Source: DASSFZ01 sp035292585 (GTDB lineage: Bacteria > Chloroflexota > Anaerolineae > Fen-1058). From it: DNA of 64,000 nucleotides. The stretch covers positions 1 to 64,000 of the forward strand of contig DATDPU010000013.1 in NCBI GenBank assembly GCA_035292585.1. The letters run 5' to 3'. A program made the translations under genes and the position numbers. The notes beneath the pieces were generated by a model that saw only the letters and a program-made list of their open reading frames with translations, searched no databases and was not told where the DNA came from. Positions 27,101 to 36,900 of this stretch are shown piece by piece; positions within the stretch are counted from its first letter, which is position 1; every line of letters begins with the position of its first letter.

Positions 27101-28824
27101 GAGATGCAGAGGGTAGCTATACCCTCAACCCTCAGCGGCCTGAAGACTACCGATCCTTGTTGAGCGACTTGCAGCGTCAAGGCAAGTCTCCGCAATCGGT
27201 GGCGCACTTGTGGAGCCTGGCTGCGGATGATGGGCGCTTCGAGCAGGCGCAACACCTGGGCTTTTACAGCCTGCTCTACCTGGCGCAGGCGCTCGGCGCG
27301 CAGCAGGGCGGCGAAACTCACCTCGATGTCATCTCGGCCGGACTCCAGCCGGTGACAGGAGAAGAGACGTTGCGCTCGGAACACGCGACGCTGCTCGGCC
27401 CGTGCAAGGTCATCGCGCAAGAGTATCCGCACCTTACCTGCCGCAACATCGATGTGGCCTTGCCCTTCTCTGACGATTGGCGCCGGGAGCAACTCGTCGC
27501 GCAACTCTTCGCCGAACTGACGCATCCGCCTTCCGCGTTAAGCGTTGCCTACCGGGGCGCTCAACGCTGGATACCAACGTTCGAGCCGGTCCGGCTGGAG
27601 CGTTCTGCCGATTCCGTCACGCGCTTGCGCGAAGGCGGTGTGTATCTGATCACCGGCGGCTTGGGCGGCATCGGCTCCGTCCTGGCGGAATATCTGGCCC
27701 GAACCGTCCACGCCCGGCTCGCCTTGATCGGACGCTCGACATTGCCCGCGCGAGAAGCCTGGGGCCAATGGCTGGAAACTCACTCCGCGCAAGATACCGT
27801 GAGTCGCAAGCTACGGAGTGTGCAGGCGCTGGAAGCGTTGGGCGCCGATGTGCTCATCCTCAGCGCCGATGTGGCCGACCCGGACCAAATGCGGGCCGCG
27901 CTCGCGCAAGTGTTGGAGCGCTTCGGCGCAGTGCACGGCGTGATTCACGCCGCCGGCGCCGTGAGAAAAGATGCCTTCCGCGCGATCCAGGAGACCGGCG
28001 TCGCGGAGGCGCAGCTGCACTTCCGCCCCAAGCTGGAAGGCGCTGCCGCCCTTGAGCAAGCTCTGCAGGGGCAGGCGTTGGATTTTTGCTTGCTGTTCTC
28101 CTCCCTGGCGTCGGTGTTGGGCGGTCTGGGGTCGGCCGCGTATGCCGCCGCGAACATCGGCCTCGACCACTTGGCGCATCGGCATAACCGGAACAGCCCG
28201 GTGCGCTGGACGAGTATCAATTGGGACGCCTGGCGGCTCGGCGACGATAGAGACCGGAGCATCGGCGCGACGCTTGCCGAACTGGCGCTCACACCCGAAG
28301 AAGGGATCGAAGTTCTGCAACGCATCGTAGCGTTAGAGCCGATTGACCAGCTCGTGGTTTCGACCGGCGATCTCGCCGCGCGGATCGAGCAGTGGCTGGC
28401 GCCGAAATCTGCGCGGTCTGAAACGCCAGCGGCGCCCGCCGAACCTGCTCAACTCCACCCTCGACCCAATTTGCAGACGGCGTATATGGCGCCTCGGAAT
28501 GAGATCGAGCAGACTCTCGCGCGTCTATGGCAGAGCGCGTTGGGAGTTGAACAAGTTGGCATTCACGATAACTTCTTCGAACTGGGCGGCACATCGTTGA
28601 GCGGGATTCAGTTGATCGATCAGATCAAGAAAGCGTTCAACGTTCACCTTCCGGCGGTCAGCCTGTATGAAGGCCCGACGGTCAGCGCCCTGGCGAAACT
28701 GATCCAGCCGGACGAGAACGGAGCACCGGCCTACGAAGAAAGTCGCAGTCGAGGCGAGAGGCGAAGAGAACGCCGGCAGCGAAGGCGCGAGGCGAGAGCA
28801 GTGGAGTCTCCCGAGATGGAATAA
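24151..28824 (+). CDS. Type I PKS module with Cys-to-Ser KS: KS-AT-KR-ACP
   Basis: 1557 residues. The KS (about 10-435) aligns fully with the next two modules, but its active-site TACST reads TSSST, so Ser183 replaces the nucleophilic cysteine. Both catalytic histidines remain (His319 in CHGTAT, His359 in NIGHLDSAAG), a pattern closer to decarboxylating KSQ-type loading domains than to condensing KSs. The AT (about 535-860) has GHSIGEY and HAFHS, the malonyl-CoA type. The KR has ITGGLGGIG (about 1166) and Tyr1331 and appears active. The carrier serine is Ser1482 (GGTSL). The C-terminus is very basic (GERRRERRQRRREAR). A GACGAA palindrome lies in the AT at 25912-25971. Coupling to the FAAL gene by ATGA suggests it acts next, which the KS change makes puzzling. 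Confidence 0.95.
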   Translation: MSDTEARVLTDGIAVIGLAGRFPDARNVDEFWQNLVAGKESISFFSDEELLASGIDPVLLKDSNYVRARGVLGDADRFDAAFFGLSPKVAELMDPQHRVFLECAWEALEHAGYNSNTYPGRIGVYAGGSMNTYLLTNLYSHLDLVASAQGLQAAIGNDKDSLTTEVSYRLNLRGPGVTVQTSSSTSLSAVHIACQSVLNYECDMALAGGVSIHFPEKAGYLHHEGGPTSLDGHCRAFDAKAQGFVSGHGVGLVVLKRLAEALDDGDTIYAVIKGSAMNNDGSLKVSYMAPSVEGQVEVVALAQAIAGVDPETISYIECHGTATALGDPIEVAALTQVFRDRTDKKHFCALGSVKTNIGHLDSAAGVVGLLKTALALHHQLLPPSLHFESPNPQIDFENSPFYVNTQLREWHTNGHPRRAGVTSLGMGGTNAHAVLEEAPPAEPSSASRPWQLLLLSAKSSAALENATDNLAAHLKAHPDLKLADAAYTLQVGRWTFDHRRAVVCRDRAEAVTILETRDPHGMWTDMQEPHTRPLAFMFTGQGAQYPNMGRELYETEPVFRDHVDRCCDLLQPHLGLDLRSLLYPDHIDERRKTEDESHSSFVLRHSSETDHALDQTHYTQPALFVIEYALARLWMAWGLKPQAMIGHSIGEYVAACLAGVFSLEDALRLVAARGRLMQSLPPGAMLSVPLSEEELRPWLDGKLSLAANNAPGLSVVSGPADAIAELEARLVEREVKCRRLHTSHAFHSAMMDPILDAFAAEVRRVRLQPPTLPFISNLTGAWITAEEATDPAYWTRHLRQPVRFAEGLRTLLQEPERVLLEVGPGQTLSTLARQNIDRGGKQVALPVLRHPQSAQSDIAFILTTLGKLWLAGVEIDWAGFYAYERRQRVPLPTYPFERKRYWIEPKQRTTAKSTADSLGKKPDVADWFYLPTWKRTLPLSPSLTEPRRWLLFVDERGWGAALAQYLSRTQHEVILVRVGEQFDRDAEGSYTLNPQRPEDYRSLLSDLQRQGKSPQSVAHLWSLAADDGRFEQAQHLGFYSLLYLAQALGAQQGGETHLDVISAGLQPVTGEETLRSEHATLLGPCKVIAQEYPHLTCRNIDVALPFSDDWRREQLVAQLFAELTHPPSALSVAYRGAQRWIPTFEPVRLERSADSVTRLREGGVYLITGGLGGIGSVLAEYLARTVHARLALIGRSTLPAREAWGQWLETHSAQDTVSRKLRSVQALEALGADVLILSADVADPDQMRAALAQVLERFGAVHGVIHAAGAVRKDAFRAIQETGVAEAQLHFRPKLEGAAALEQALQGQALDFCLLFSSLASVLGGLGSAAYAAANIGLDHLAHRHNRNSPVRWTSINWDAWRLGDDRDRSIGATLAELALTPEEGIEVLQRIVALEPIDQLVVSTGDLAARIEQWLAPKSARSETPAAPAEPAQLHPRPNLQTAYMAPRNEIEQTLARLWQSALGVEQVGIHDNFFELGGTSLSGIQLIDQIKKAFNVHLPAVSLYEGPTVSALAKLIQPDENGAPAYEESRSRGERRRERRQRRREARAVESPEME
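25912..25971. repeat. In-frame GACGAA palindrome in AT domain
   Basis: GACGAACGACGGAAGACGG and its continuation pair over about 29 nt, with six mismatches counted by eye, with TTCGTCCTTCGTCATTCGTC. The repeat sits between LYPDHI and the ALDQTHYTQPALF segment of the AT, the same site as the insertion at 40538-40646. Confidence 0.8.
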
Positions 28825-28827
28825 GCA

Positions 28828-28990
28828 TAACTGCTCACGGCTTTTTCTCCGGCCTAATCCGCGCCCATCCGGTTGTGCTCAAACCCCCAACCGCTTGCCG
28901 AGACCCGCGACATCGGGCCGGGCGTGAGGGCGCGAACTGTCGTTGGGGATCGAGAGCGCGCTTGGATGCGGATTAGTCCGTGAGCTGTTA
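28828..28990. repeat. 163-bp palindromic intergenic element, copy 1
   Basis: The ends TAACTGCTCACGG (28828-28840) with CTAATCCGC nearby and GCGGATTAGTCCGTGAGC-TGTTA (28968-28990) are inverted repeats. The element fills the gap between two PKS genes and is homologous along its length to 53698-53856, with shared blocks such as GCGCCCATCC, GCCGAGACCC, GGCGTGAGGGCGC and GGGGATCGAGA. Confidence 0.75.
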
Positions 28991-29012
28991 CGAATAGGCT
29001 ACAGGAGCAGGC

Positions 29013-32000
29013 ATGAGCACACGCGATTGGGGGGAATCGGACATCGCCGTCGTCGGCATGGCGGGGCGCTTCCCGGGTGCGAGAAACATTCAAGAGTTCT
29101 GGCAGAATCTCTGCGCCGGCGTCGAGTCCATTCGCTTTCCAGAGGATCGAGAATTGGAGGCGCGCGGCGTCGAGGCGGCCGTGCTGCGCGAGCCGAATTA
29201 CGTGAAGGCTTCGGCGGTGATGGAAGGCGTGGAGCTGTTCGATGCGGGTTTCTTCGGCTACACGCCGCGCGAAGCCGAGTTAATGGATCCGCAGCACCGC
29301 GTTTTCCTCGAATGCGCCTGGGCAGCGCTCGAACATGCGGCGTACGACCCGGAGCGCTGCCGGGGCGCGATCGGCGTGTTTGGCGGCGGCACGACCAACA
29401 CTTATCTGCTGTACAACCTCGTCTCCAATCGCGAGACGCTCAGCGCGTTCGACCCGATGCAGATCGACGTGAGCAATGGCCCGGACTTTGTCGCCACGCG
29501 CACGTCCTACAAACTCAATTTGAAAGGCCCCAGCTGCACGGTTCAGACCGCCTGCTCGACGGCCCTGGTCGCCATCCACCTGGCGGGTCAAAGTCTGCTG
29601 AACGAAGAATGCGATATGGCGCTGGCCGGCGGCGTCTCCGTGCACGTCAAACATGCGGAAGGGTACTGGCACCTGGACGGCGGCAATGTCTCACCGGACG
29701 GCCATTGCCGCGCGTTTGACGCCCGGGCGAATGGCACCATTTTTGGCAGCGGCGTCGCCGTCGTCGTGCTCAAACGCCTGGAAGACGCGATCGCCGATCG
29801 GGATCACATTCACGCCATCGTGAAAGGCTCGGCGATCAACAACGACGGTTCGATGAAAGTGGGCTTCACCGCGCCGAGCGTCGAGGGCCAGGCCGGGGTG
29901 ATTACGGAAGCGCTCGCGCTGGCGGGCATCCAGGCCGATACGATCCGTTACGTCGAAACGCACGGCACCGCAACCAAGCTGGGCGACCCCATCGAAATCC
30001 GCGCGCTGACCAAAGCCTTCCGCACGCATACGCAGGCCAGGCGCTTTTGCGCGCTCGGCTCGGTCAAGACCAACGTCGGACACCTGGCGAGCGCGGCCGG
30101 GGTCACGGGCTTTATCAAAACCGTGCTGATGCTCGAACACCAGCTCCTCCCACCCAGCCTGCACTTTGAACGACCAAGCCCTGAGATCGACTTTGAAAAC
30201 AGCCCCTTCTACGTCAACACGCAACTGAGCGAGTGGCAGACGAACGGTTACCCGCGGCGGGCGGGGGTGAGCTCGTTCGGCGTCGGCGGCACCAACGCGC
30301 ACGCCATTCTCGAAGAAGCGCCGAAGCTTGAGCCGTCGGGCTTATCCCGGCCCGTTCAACTGTTGCTGCTCTCCGCCAAAACCGGGGGTGCGCTCGAAGC
30401 CGCCACGGCGAATCTCGCTACACACTTAAAAGAACAGCCCGCCCTCAACCTGGCCGATGTGGCTTACACTTTACAGGTTGGACGGCAAAATTTTCACCAT
30501 CGCCGGATGGTCGTCTGCCGCGATCGGAGCGAGGCGGTCGCCGCCCTGGACACGCGCGACCCGCAGCGCGGCTTCACCGGCGTTGCGGAGATCCAGGATC
30601 GCCCTGTCGTGTTCATGTTCCCCGGCATGGGCGATCAGTATCTGGATATGGCGCTGGAGCTGTATCAAGCCGAGCCGACATTTCGCCAGACCGTCGATCA
30701 CTGCGCGGAATTCCTGGAGCCTATACTTGGGCTGGATGTGCGGGAAGTGTTGTACCCGAATGGCACGCAGCGCCGTGAGGCCGGCCCGGAAGCGTCGGTT
30801 ACGGTTGGAGCGTCGATCGATCTGCGCAAGATGCTGCGGCGCGGCGACGGACCGCCGGATAGCGCCGCGCAGCAATTGAACCAAACCCATCTGGCGCATC
30901 CGATCCTGTTCACGCTCGAGTACGCCCTTGCCAAATTATGGATGGCGTGGGGCGTCCGCCCGCGCGCCATGATCGGTCACAGCATCGGCGAGTATGTGGC
31001 TGCGTGTGTGGCGGGCGTGTTCTCGCTGGAAGATGCGCTGTCGTTGATCGCCAGGCGCGCGCAGCTGATCCAGGCGTTGCCGGGCGGCGCGATGTTAGCG
31101 GTGCTTTTGCCCGAAGACCAAGTCCAACCCTGGTTGAATGGCAAGCTCTCCCTGGCGACCGTCAACACACCGCTCGCCTGTGTCGTTTCGGGGGAGACAG
31201 ACGCGATAGCGGAGCTGGAGCGCGAGCTGCTTGAAAAAGGTGTGGCCTGTCAGCGCGTGCAGACCACACATGCTTTCCACTCGACGATGATGGCCCCCAT
31301 TGTCGAGCCGTTCCGGGAGTTGCTCAAACAGGTTCCCCTCCAGCCACCCGCCATACCGTTTTTCTCGAATGTTACAGGCGATTGGATCACGGCCGCCGAA
31401 GCGACCGACCCCGATTACTGGGCCAGGCACATGCGCCAGACGGTGCGCTTCGCCGATGGACTCCAGGTGCTCCTGCGACAACCGAGCCACGTCCTCCTGG
31501 AAATGGGGCCGGGGCAAACCTTGACTGCGTTAGCGAAGCAACACCCCGAACACACCACCGGCCACGTAGTGCTCGCCTCGCTTCGGCAGCCGCACCAGCC
31601 GGGGTCGGATGTGGCGGTCATCCTGAATGTGCTCGGCCGGCTCTGGCTCGCCGGGGTTGACATCGATTGGTCGGGGTTTTATGGACGCGAACGGCGGAAC
31701 CGCCTGCCTCTGCCGACCTATCCGTTTGAACGCCAACGCTATTGGATCGATCCGAAAGCGACACCCGCCGCTCCTCCCATGCCGGCGCGCGCGGAAAGAA
31801 AAGCGGAGATTGCCGATTGGTTCTACAGCCCATCGTGGAAACGTTCCCTTCAGCCCCTGCCCCCGAAGCGAAGCGGAGGGGGTTCAGCCCTCAGCCTTCA
31901 CCCTTCAGAAACCTGGTTGGTGTTCATCGATGAGGCTGATCTGGCCTCGGGGTTAGCCAAACGAATGGAACAGGCGGGTCGATCCGTCATCCGAGTCCTG

Positions 32001-33731
32001 TGCGCGGATCGATTCGCCCGCGTCGCCGATGGCGTTTACACCCTCAATCCACGGCAACGTGAGGACTACACGCGCCTGCTCCAGGCGCTCGACGCCCTCG
32101 GCCAGCGCCCCAACCGAATCGTGCATGGCGCGAGCCTCACACAAAATCGTCCGCCTGCCAGCAGCGCCACGACTTTTCAAGAGTTCCAGGATACTGGCTT
32201 CTACAGTCTCGTGTTTTTGGCGCAGGCGTTGGAAGAACAGGGTCAGTCTGAGCCTATCCAGCTGTGGGTGGTGTCGAACAACGTGTGCCAGGTGGAGAGC
32301 ACCGACGTTGCCGCTCCAGAAAGGGCGACGATCCTGAGTCCGTGCCGGGTCATTCCCCAGGAGTATCCACACATCACCTGCCGCTATCTCGATATTGCTT
32401 TGGCCGGATCCGAAGCGCGCTGGGTTGATCAGGTCCTTTCGGAAACCCAGGCCCCCTCGGCGGAAATGGTGATCGCCTATCGCGGCAATCGACGTTGGGT
32501 GCAGAGCTTCGAACCGGTGCGCCTGGAAGAGAATGCCGGGGCGTCCGGCCCGCTGCGCGAGAAGGGCGTGTACCTCATCATCGCTGGTCTCGTCGGCGTG
32601 GGTTGGGCGCTGGCGCAGTATCTGGCCCGAACGGTGAGCGCGAAGCTCATCTTGATCGAGAGTTCTGCCTTTCCTGAACCACATGAATGGACACACTGGC
32701 TGACGACGCATGAGGCGCAGGACGGCGTCAGTCGCAAGATACAACGCGCGCAGGCGCTGGAGGAGCAGGGCGCTCAAGTGCTGGTGCTCAGCGCCGACAT
32801 CGCCGATCCGGCCGATATGCAGCGCGCGCTCGCTCAAGCGATCGAACGCTTCGGCGATCTCCACAGCGCGATCCACACGCCGGGCAGCATCGGCGGTGAA
32901 ACTTTCAGACCGATTCAAGAGCTGGACAGCGCCGAATGCGAACAGCAGCTGCTGCCCACGGTGAACAGTCTCTTTGCTTTGGGGCAAGTCTTGACGGGAC
33001 GGGAACTGGATTTCTGTCTTTTGACCTCTTCGCTCTCCTCGGTTTTGGGAGGACTGGGACAGACCGCGCACGCGGCGGCCAGCCTCTTCATGGACGCCTT
33101 TGCGGAGCATCAGAACCAGACCGCGCGCACGCCGTGGATCAGTGTGGATTGGGATGTTTGGCAACCTGAAGGCGAGCTGTCTGTCACCGGCGTGAACGCG
33201 CCGTTGGCCCAGTTCGCGATCGCGCCGGCGGACGGCGTCGAGGCGGCGCGGCGCGTTCTCACGCAGCTGCCCGGCAACCCGATTATCGTTTCGACGGCTG
33301 ATCTCTCTGAGCGGCTCAAGCACAGGTCGAGCGCTTTCGTCGCGCCCGATCTCCAGGCGGAGGGCGGGCTGCGCTCTCCCCATCCGCGACCGCAGCTGGC
33401 CAGCCCGTACGTCGCGCCCCGAACGGATCTGGAGCGAACGATCATGCGCGTCTGGCAGGAGGTTTTCGGCCTCGAACAGATCGGCATCGACGATAACTTC
33501 TTCGAACTGGGCGGTAATTCGCTCCTGGCGATTCACACCATGAGCCGCTTGAAAAAAGCGCTGCAGGCCAGGGTGCCAACGGCCACGCTGTACCAAAAGC
33601 CGACGATTCGCTTCCTGGCGGAGTTGCTGGCCCAGGATGAAGAACAGGCGGCGCGCCAGATGGCCGAAAAACTAGCCAAGCGCAAAGCGGAGTTCAGTCG
33701 CCGACACCAGGTCATTCAGCGCCGTAAATGA
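29013..33731 (+). CDS. Type I PKS module with degenerate KR: KS-AT-KR(inactive)-ACP
   Basis: 1572 residues from ATG 29013 (CAGGAG upstream). The KS is complete: TACST with Cys181, THGTAT and NVGHLASAAG. The AT has GHSIGEY and HAFHS (malonyl type), although its GQG loop is GMGDQ. The KR has decayed: TGGLGGIG reads IAGLVGVG (about 1187-1195), and the catalytic YAAAN reads HAAAS (His1353 for Tyr, Ser1357 for Asn), so the beta-keto group should stay unreduced. The carrier serine is Ser1503 (GGNSL). The C-terminus is a basic helix (KRKAEFSRRHQVIQRRK), probably docking to the following NRPS. A short in-frame repeat lies at 31861-31908. Confidence 0.95.
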   Translation: MSTRDWGESDIAVVGMAGRFPGARNIQEFWQNLCAGVESIRFPEDRELEARGVEAAVLREPNYVKASAVMEGVELFDAGFFGYTPREAELMDPQHRVFLECAWAALEHAAYDPERCRGAIGVFGGGTTNTYLLYNLVSNRETLSAFDPMQIDVSNGPDFVATRTSYKLNLKGPSCTVQTACSTALVAIHLAGQSLLNEECDMALAGGVSVHVKHAEGYWHLDGGNVSPDGHCRAFDARANGTIFGSGVAVVVLKRLEDAIADRDHIHAIVKGSAINNDGSMKVGFTAPSVEGQAGVITEALALAGIQADTIRYVETHGTATKLGDPIEIRALTKAFRTHTQARRFCALGSVKTNVGHLASAAGVTGFIKTVLMLEHQLLPPSLHFERPSPEIDFENSPFYVNTQLSEWQTNGYPRRAGVSSFGVGGTNAHAILEEAPKLEPSGLSRPVQLLLLSAKTGGALEAATANLATHLKEQPALNLADVAYTLQVGRQNFHHRRMVVCRDRSEAVAALDTRDPQRGFTGVAEIQDRPVVFMFPGMGDQYLDMALELYQAEPTFRQTVDHCAEFLEPILGLDVREVLYPNGTQRREAGPEASVTVGASIDLRKMLRRGDGPPDSAAQQLNQTHLAHPILFTLEYALAKLWMAWGVRPRAMIGHSIGEYVAACVAGVFSLEDALSLIARRAQLIQALPGGAMLAVLLPEDQVQPWLNGKLSLATVNTPLACVVSGETDAIAELERELLEKGVACQRVQTTHAFHSTMMAPIVEPFRELLKQVPLQPPAIPFFSNVTGDWITAAEATDPDYWARHMRQTVRFADGLQVLLRQPSHVLLEMGPGQTLTALAKQHPEHTTGHVVLASLRQPHQPGSDVAVILNVLGRLWLAGVDIDWSGFYGRERRNRLPLPTYPFERQRYWIDPKATPAAPPMPARAERKAEIADWFYSPSWKRSLQPLPPKRSGGGSALSLHPSETWLVFIDEADLASGLAKRMEQAGRSVIRVLCADRFARVADGVYTLNPRQREDYTRLLQALDALGQRPNRIVHGASLTQNRPPASSATTFQEFQDTGFYSLVFLAQALEEQGQSEPIQLWVVSNNVCQVESTDVAAPERATILSPCRVIPQEYPHITCRYLDIALAGSEARWVDQVLSETQAPSAEMVIAYRGNRRWVQSFEPVRLEENAGASGPLREKGVYLIIAGLVGVGWALAQYLARTVSAKLILIESSAFPEPHEWTHWLTTHEAQDGVSRKIQRAQALEEQGAQVLVLSADIADPADMQRALAQAIERFGDLHSAIHTPGSIGGETFRPIQELDSAECEQQLLPTVNSLFALGQVLTGRELDFCLLTSSLSSVLGGLGQTAHAAASLFMDAFAEHQNQTARTPWISVDWDVWQPEGELSVTGVNAPLAQFAIAPADGVEAARRVLTQLPGNPIIVSTADLSERLKHRSSAFVAPDLQAEGGLRSPHPRPQLASPYVAPRTDLERTIMRVWQEVFGLEQIGIDDNFFELGGNSLLAIHTMSRLKKALQARVPTATLYQKPTIRFLAELLAQDEEQAARQMAEKLAKRKAEFSRRHQVIQRRK
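31861..31908. repeat. Short in-frame repeat AGCGGAGGGGGTTCAG
   Basis: CCCCGAAGCGAAGCGGAGGG continues into GGTTCAGCCCTCAGCCTTC, followed by ACCCTTCAG, and encodes a low-complexity stretch (KRSGGGSALSLHP) in the linker before the KR. Related GGAGGGGGT sequence occurs at 8020 and 49126 and, in reverse, at 40571. Confidence 0.5.
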
Positions 33732-33734
33732 AGA

Positions 33735-33869
33735 ACTCACCTTACGCAGTTTGCTCCCCGACCGCGTCCCACAGGCGGTGCAGTGCTCCCGTCGCGGTCG
33801 GGTGCATGGCTGGAAACGCCCGCGAGGACGCGGGCTTCGAGCGAAGTTGAACGGCGGCGTAAGGTGAGT
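33735..33869. repeat. Three-stem intergenic element
   Basis: A perfect 13-bp outer stem, ACTCACCTTACGC (33735-33747) with GCGTAAGGTGAGT (33857-33869), encloses a 10-bp stem CCCGACCGCG / CGCGGTCGGG (33757-33766 and 33793-33802) and a 7-bp hairpin GCCCGCG-AGGA-CGCGGGC (33818-33835). It occupies the gap between a PKS and an NRPS gene. Confidence 0.75.
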
Positions 33870-33930
33870 GAAGAACTTGGGCGGGGATCAGGCGGCGCGC
33901 CTGGCAAGCGGAGCACAGGATTGATGTGTC

Positions 33931-36900
33931 ATGGGAGAGCTTGAGCAGCAACTGGTGGATCTAACTCCAGAGCAACGCCGGCTGGTGGAACTCTGGTTAC
34001 GGCAGGAACAGGCGAAGGCGGCCAAGACGCATCGCGCCAACGTAATCCCCCGTCGCTGGGCGACCGAACCCACCCCGTTGTCGTTCGCCCAGCAGCGGAT
34101 GTGGTTTCTCAACCGTTTGGAGCCGGAGAGTTCCGCTTATCACCTGCTCATCGCCGTGCGCCTTACCGGCAGACTCCACCTCCCGACGCTGGCGCGCAGC
34201 CTCGACGAGATCGTCCGCCGGCATGAAGTGCTGCGCACAACTTTTCCTGAAGTGGAAGGGCAATCGATTCAAGTCATCGCCCCCAGTCTAACCCTCCCCT
34301 TGCCGCTTATCGACCTGAGCAATCTACCTGCCGCTGAAAGTGAAACGCGCGTGCGGCAGCTGGCGCTGGGAGAAGTGGGGCGGCCCTTCGACCTGGAATG
34401 CGGCCCGATGTTGCGGGTATGTGTGCTGCGCCTCGGTGTTGAAGAACATGTGTTGGTCTTGGTTCTCCATCACATTGTGTTCGATTTCTGGTCGCAGGGT
34501 GTGTTGCTGCGCGAGTTGGCGCTGGTGTACCCGGCCTTCCTGACCGGCAAGTCTGCACCCCTCGCCGAGTTACCGATCCAGTATGCCGATTACGCAGTCT
34601 GGCAGCGGGAGTGGTTGCAAGGGCAGGTGCTGGACGAGCAACTGACATACTGGAAGCAGCAGTTGGCCGGGGCGGCAAACCTGGAATTGCCCAGCGATTG
34701 GCCTCGGCCGCCGGTGATGAGTTACCGGGGAAAAACGCTGACGGTGCAGTGGCCGGAGGACCTCAGCCGGGGGCTGCACGCGCTGTGCCAGCGAGAAGGG
34801 GTGACGCTGTTCATGCTGCTGTTGGCGGCCTTCGGTGTGGCGCTGCACCGCTACACCCGACAGACCGACATCACGGTAGGGACACCCATTGCCAACCGCA
34901 CGCGGGCGGAACTGGAAGAGCTGATCGGTTTCTTTGTGAACACATTGGTGCTGCGGCTCGACCTGTCGGGGCAGCCGTCGTTTCGGGAACTGCTCAGGCG
35001 GGTGCGAGATGTGTGTCGGGCGGCATACGCGCATCAGGATCTGCCGTTTGAGAGGCTGGTGGATGAGTTGCAGGTGGAGCGCAGCCTGAGCCGGTCGGCG
35101 CTGTTCCAGGTGATGTTGGTGTTACAGAATGCGCCGCTGCCGGAGGTGAAACTGCCAGGGCTAACGTGGCAGGCGCTCAGAATGGAGCCGGAGACGGCGC
35201 AGTTCGACTTGAGCCTGACGTTCTTGGAGGGGCCGACCGGGTTGATAGGGTCATTGAGTTACCGCACCGATCTATTCACTGAGGGGCGGATGAAGCGGCT
35301 GGTAGGACACCTCCAGACGGTGTTGGAGGCCGTAGCAGGGGACGCGACGCAGCGGATTTCGGAGTTGCCGCTGTTGACCCCGGACGAGCGGCAGCAGTTG
35401 CTCGTCGTATGGAACGAGACGTATCGGCCCTATCGTGATAGGGGTTGCATCCATGAGATGTTCGAAGCTCAGGCGGCGCGGACGCCGGACGCCGTGGCCG
35501 TTGTCGTTGAAGACCAGCACCTGACTTACCAGGCCCTCAACCAGCGCGCGAACCAGTTAGCGCACTACTTGCGCACCTTGGGGGCCGGGCCAGAGACGCT
35601 CGTCGGCATCTGCGCCGAGCGCTCGCTGGAGATGGTCATCGGGCTATATGCCATTCTCAAGGCCGGCGCAGCGTATGTGCCGCTGGACCCCTCCTATCCT
35701 CCGGCGCGCCTGGCCTTCATGCTCGCGGACGCCCAAGCGCCGCTGCTGCTGATCCAAGATCACCTGCTGCCTAACCTGCCAGCCTCCCAGGCTCAGATCA
35801 TTCGCCTGGAAAGCGACTGGCCTGCCATTGCCCAACACGACACGGCTGACCTGATCGCTAGCGTCACTGACGACAACCTGGCCTACGTCATTTACACCTC
35901 AGGCTCAACCGGCCAACCCAAGGGCGCGATGAACACCCACGGCGGCATTCGCAATCGCTTAGTGTGGATGCAAGACGCCTATAGCCTGACCTCCGCCGAT
36001 CGGGTGCTGCAGAAAACCCCGTTCAGTTTCGATGTCTCCGTGTGGGAGTTCTTCTGGCCGCTGATGCTCGGCGCCTGCCTGGTGCTGGCGCAACCCGAGG
36101 GACACAAAGACAGCGAGTACCTTGTTCGCTTGATCAGCGAGCAGAACATTACGACGCTGCACTTTGTACCCTCAATGCTTGAAGCCTTTGTCGAGCAGCC
36201 AGGGGTGGAGTCGTGCATCCGCTTGAAACGGGTGATCTGCAGCGGAGAGGCATTGCCCTGGGCGCTCCAACAGCGCTTCTTTGCTCGTTTGGGAACCGAA
36301 CTGCACAACCTCTACGGCCCGACCGAAGCGGCGGTGGATGTCACCTTCTGGCGTTGTGAAGAGGAGAGCCAGCGGCCGATCGTGCCCATCGGCCGGCCGA
36401 TCGCCAATACGCAAGTGTATGTGTTGGATGCAGGCATGCAGCCGGCGCCAATAGGCGTTCCGGGCGAGTTGTATATTGGTGGCGCCGGCCTGGCGCGAGG
36501 CTATCATAACCGGCCAGAGTTAACAGCGGAGAAGTTTATCCCGAACCCCTTCTGGATTGAAAGACGAAAGCCGAATCACGAGCGACGAACAGGCGATGAC
36601 GCCGAGCCTTCGTCTTCCGTCCTCAGTCCTTCGTCGCGGTTGTATAGAACCGGTGACCTGGCGCGCTGGTTAGACGATGGCACGTTGGAATTCCTGGGGC
36701 GCATCGATCACCAGGTCAAGGTGCGCGGCTTTCGGATCGAGTTGGGCGAGATTGAGACGGCGTTGGCCCAACACGCTGCCATTCGGCAAGCAGCCGTGCT
36801 GGCTCGCGAAGACACACCGGGCGACAAGCGCTTAGTCGCTTATCTCGTACCGCAGACAGCGCCGGCCATCACCGTCAGCCAATTGCGCAATGACCTTGCG

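Noticed and set aside
28828..28990. Simple rho-independent terminator
   Set aside because: The T-run lies inside the left arm, not after a stem, and the element is 160 bp long and repeated elsewhere, so it is better called a dispersed repeat.
31953..33596. 547-codon minus-strand open frame opposite the PKS at 29013
   Set aside because: It is the mirror of a GC-rich PKS gene with full domain conservation on the plus strand. The minus-strand product is Arg/Gln-rich, resembles nothing and has no ribosome site. The many other long antisense frames are the same artefact.
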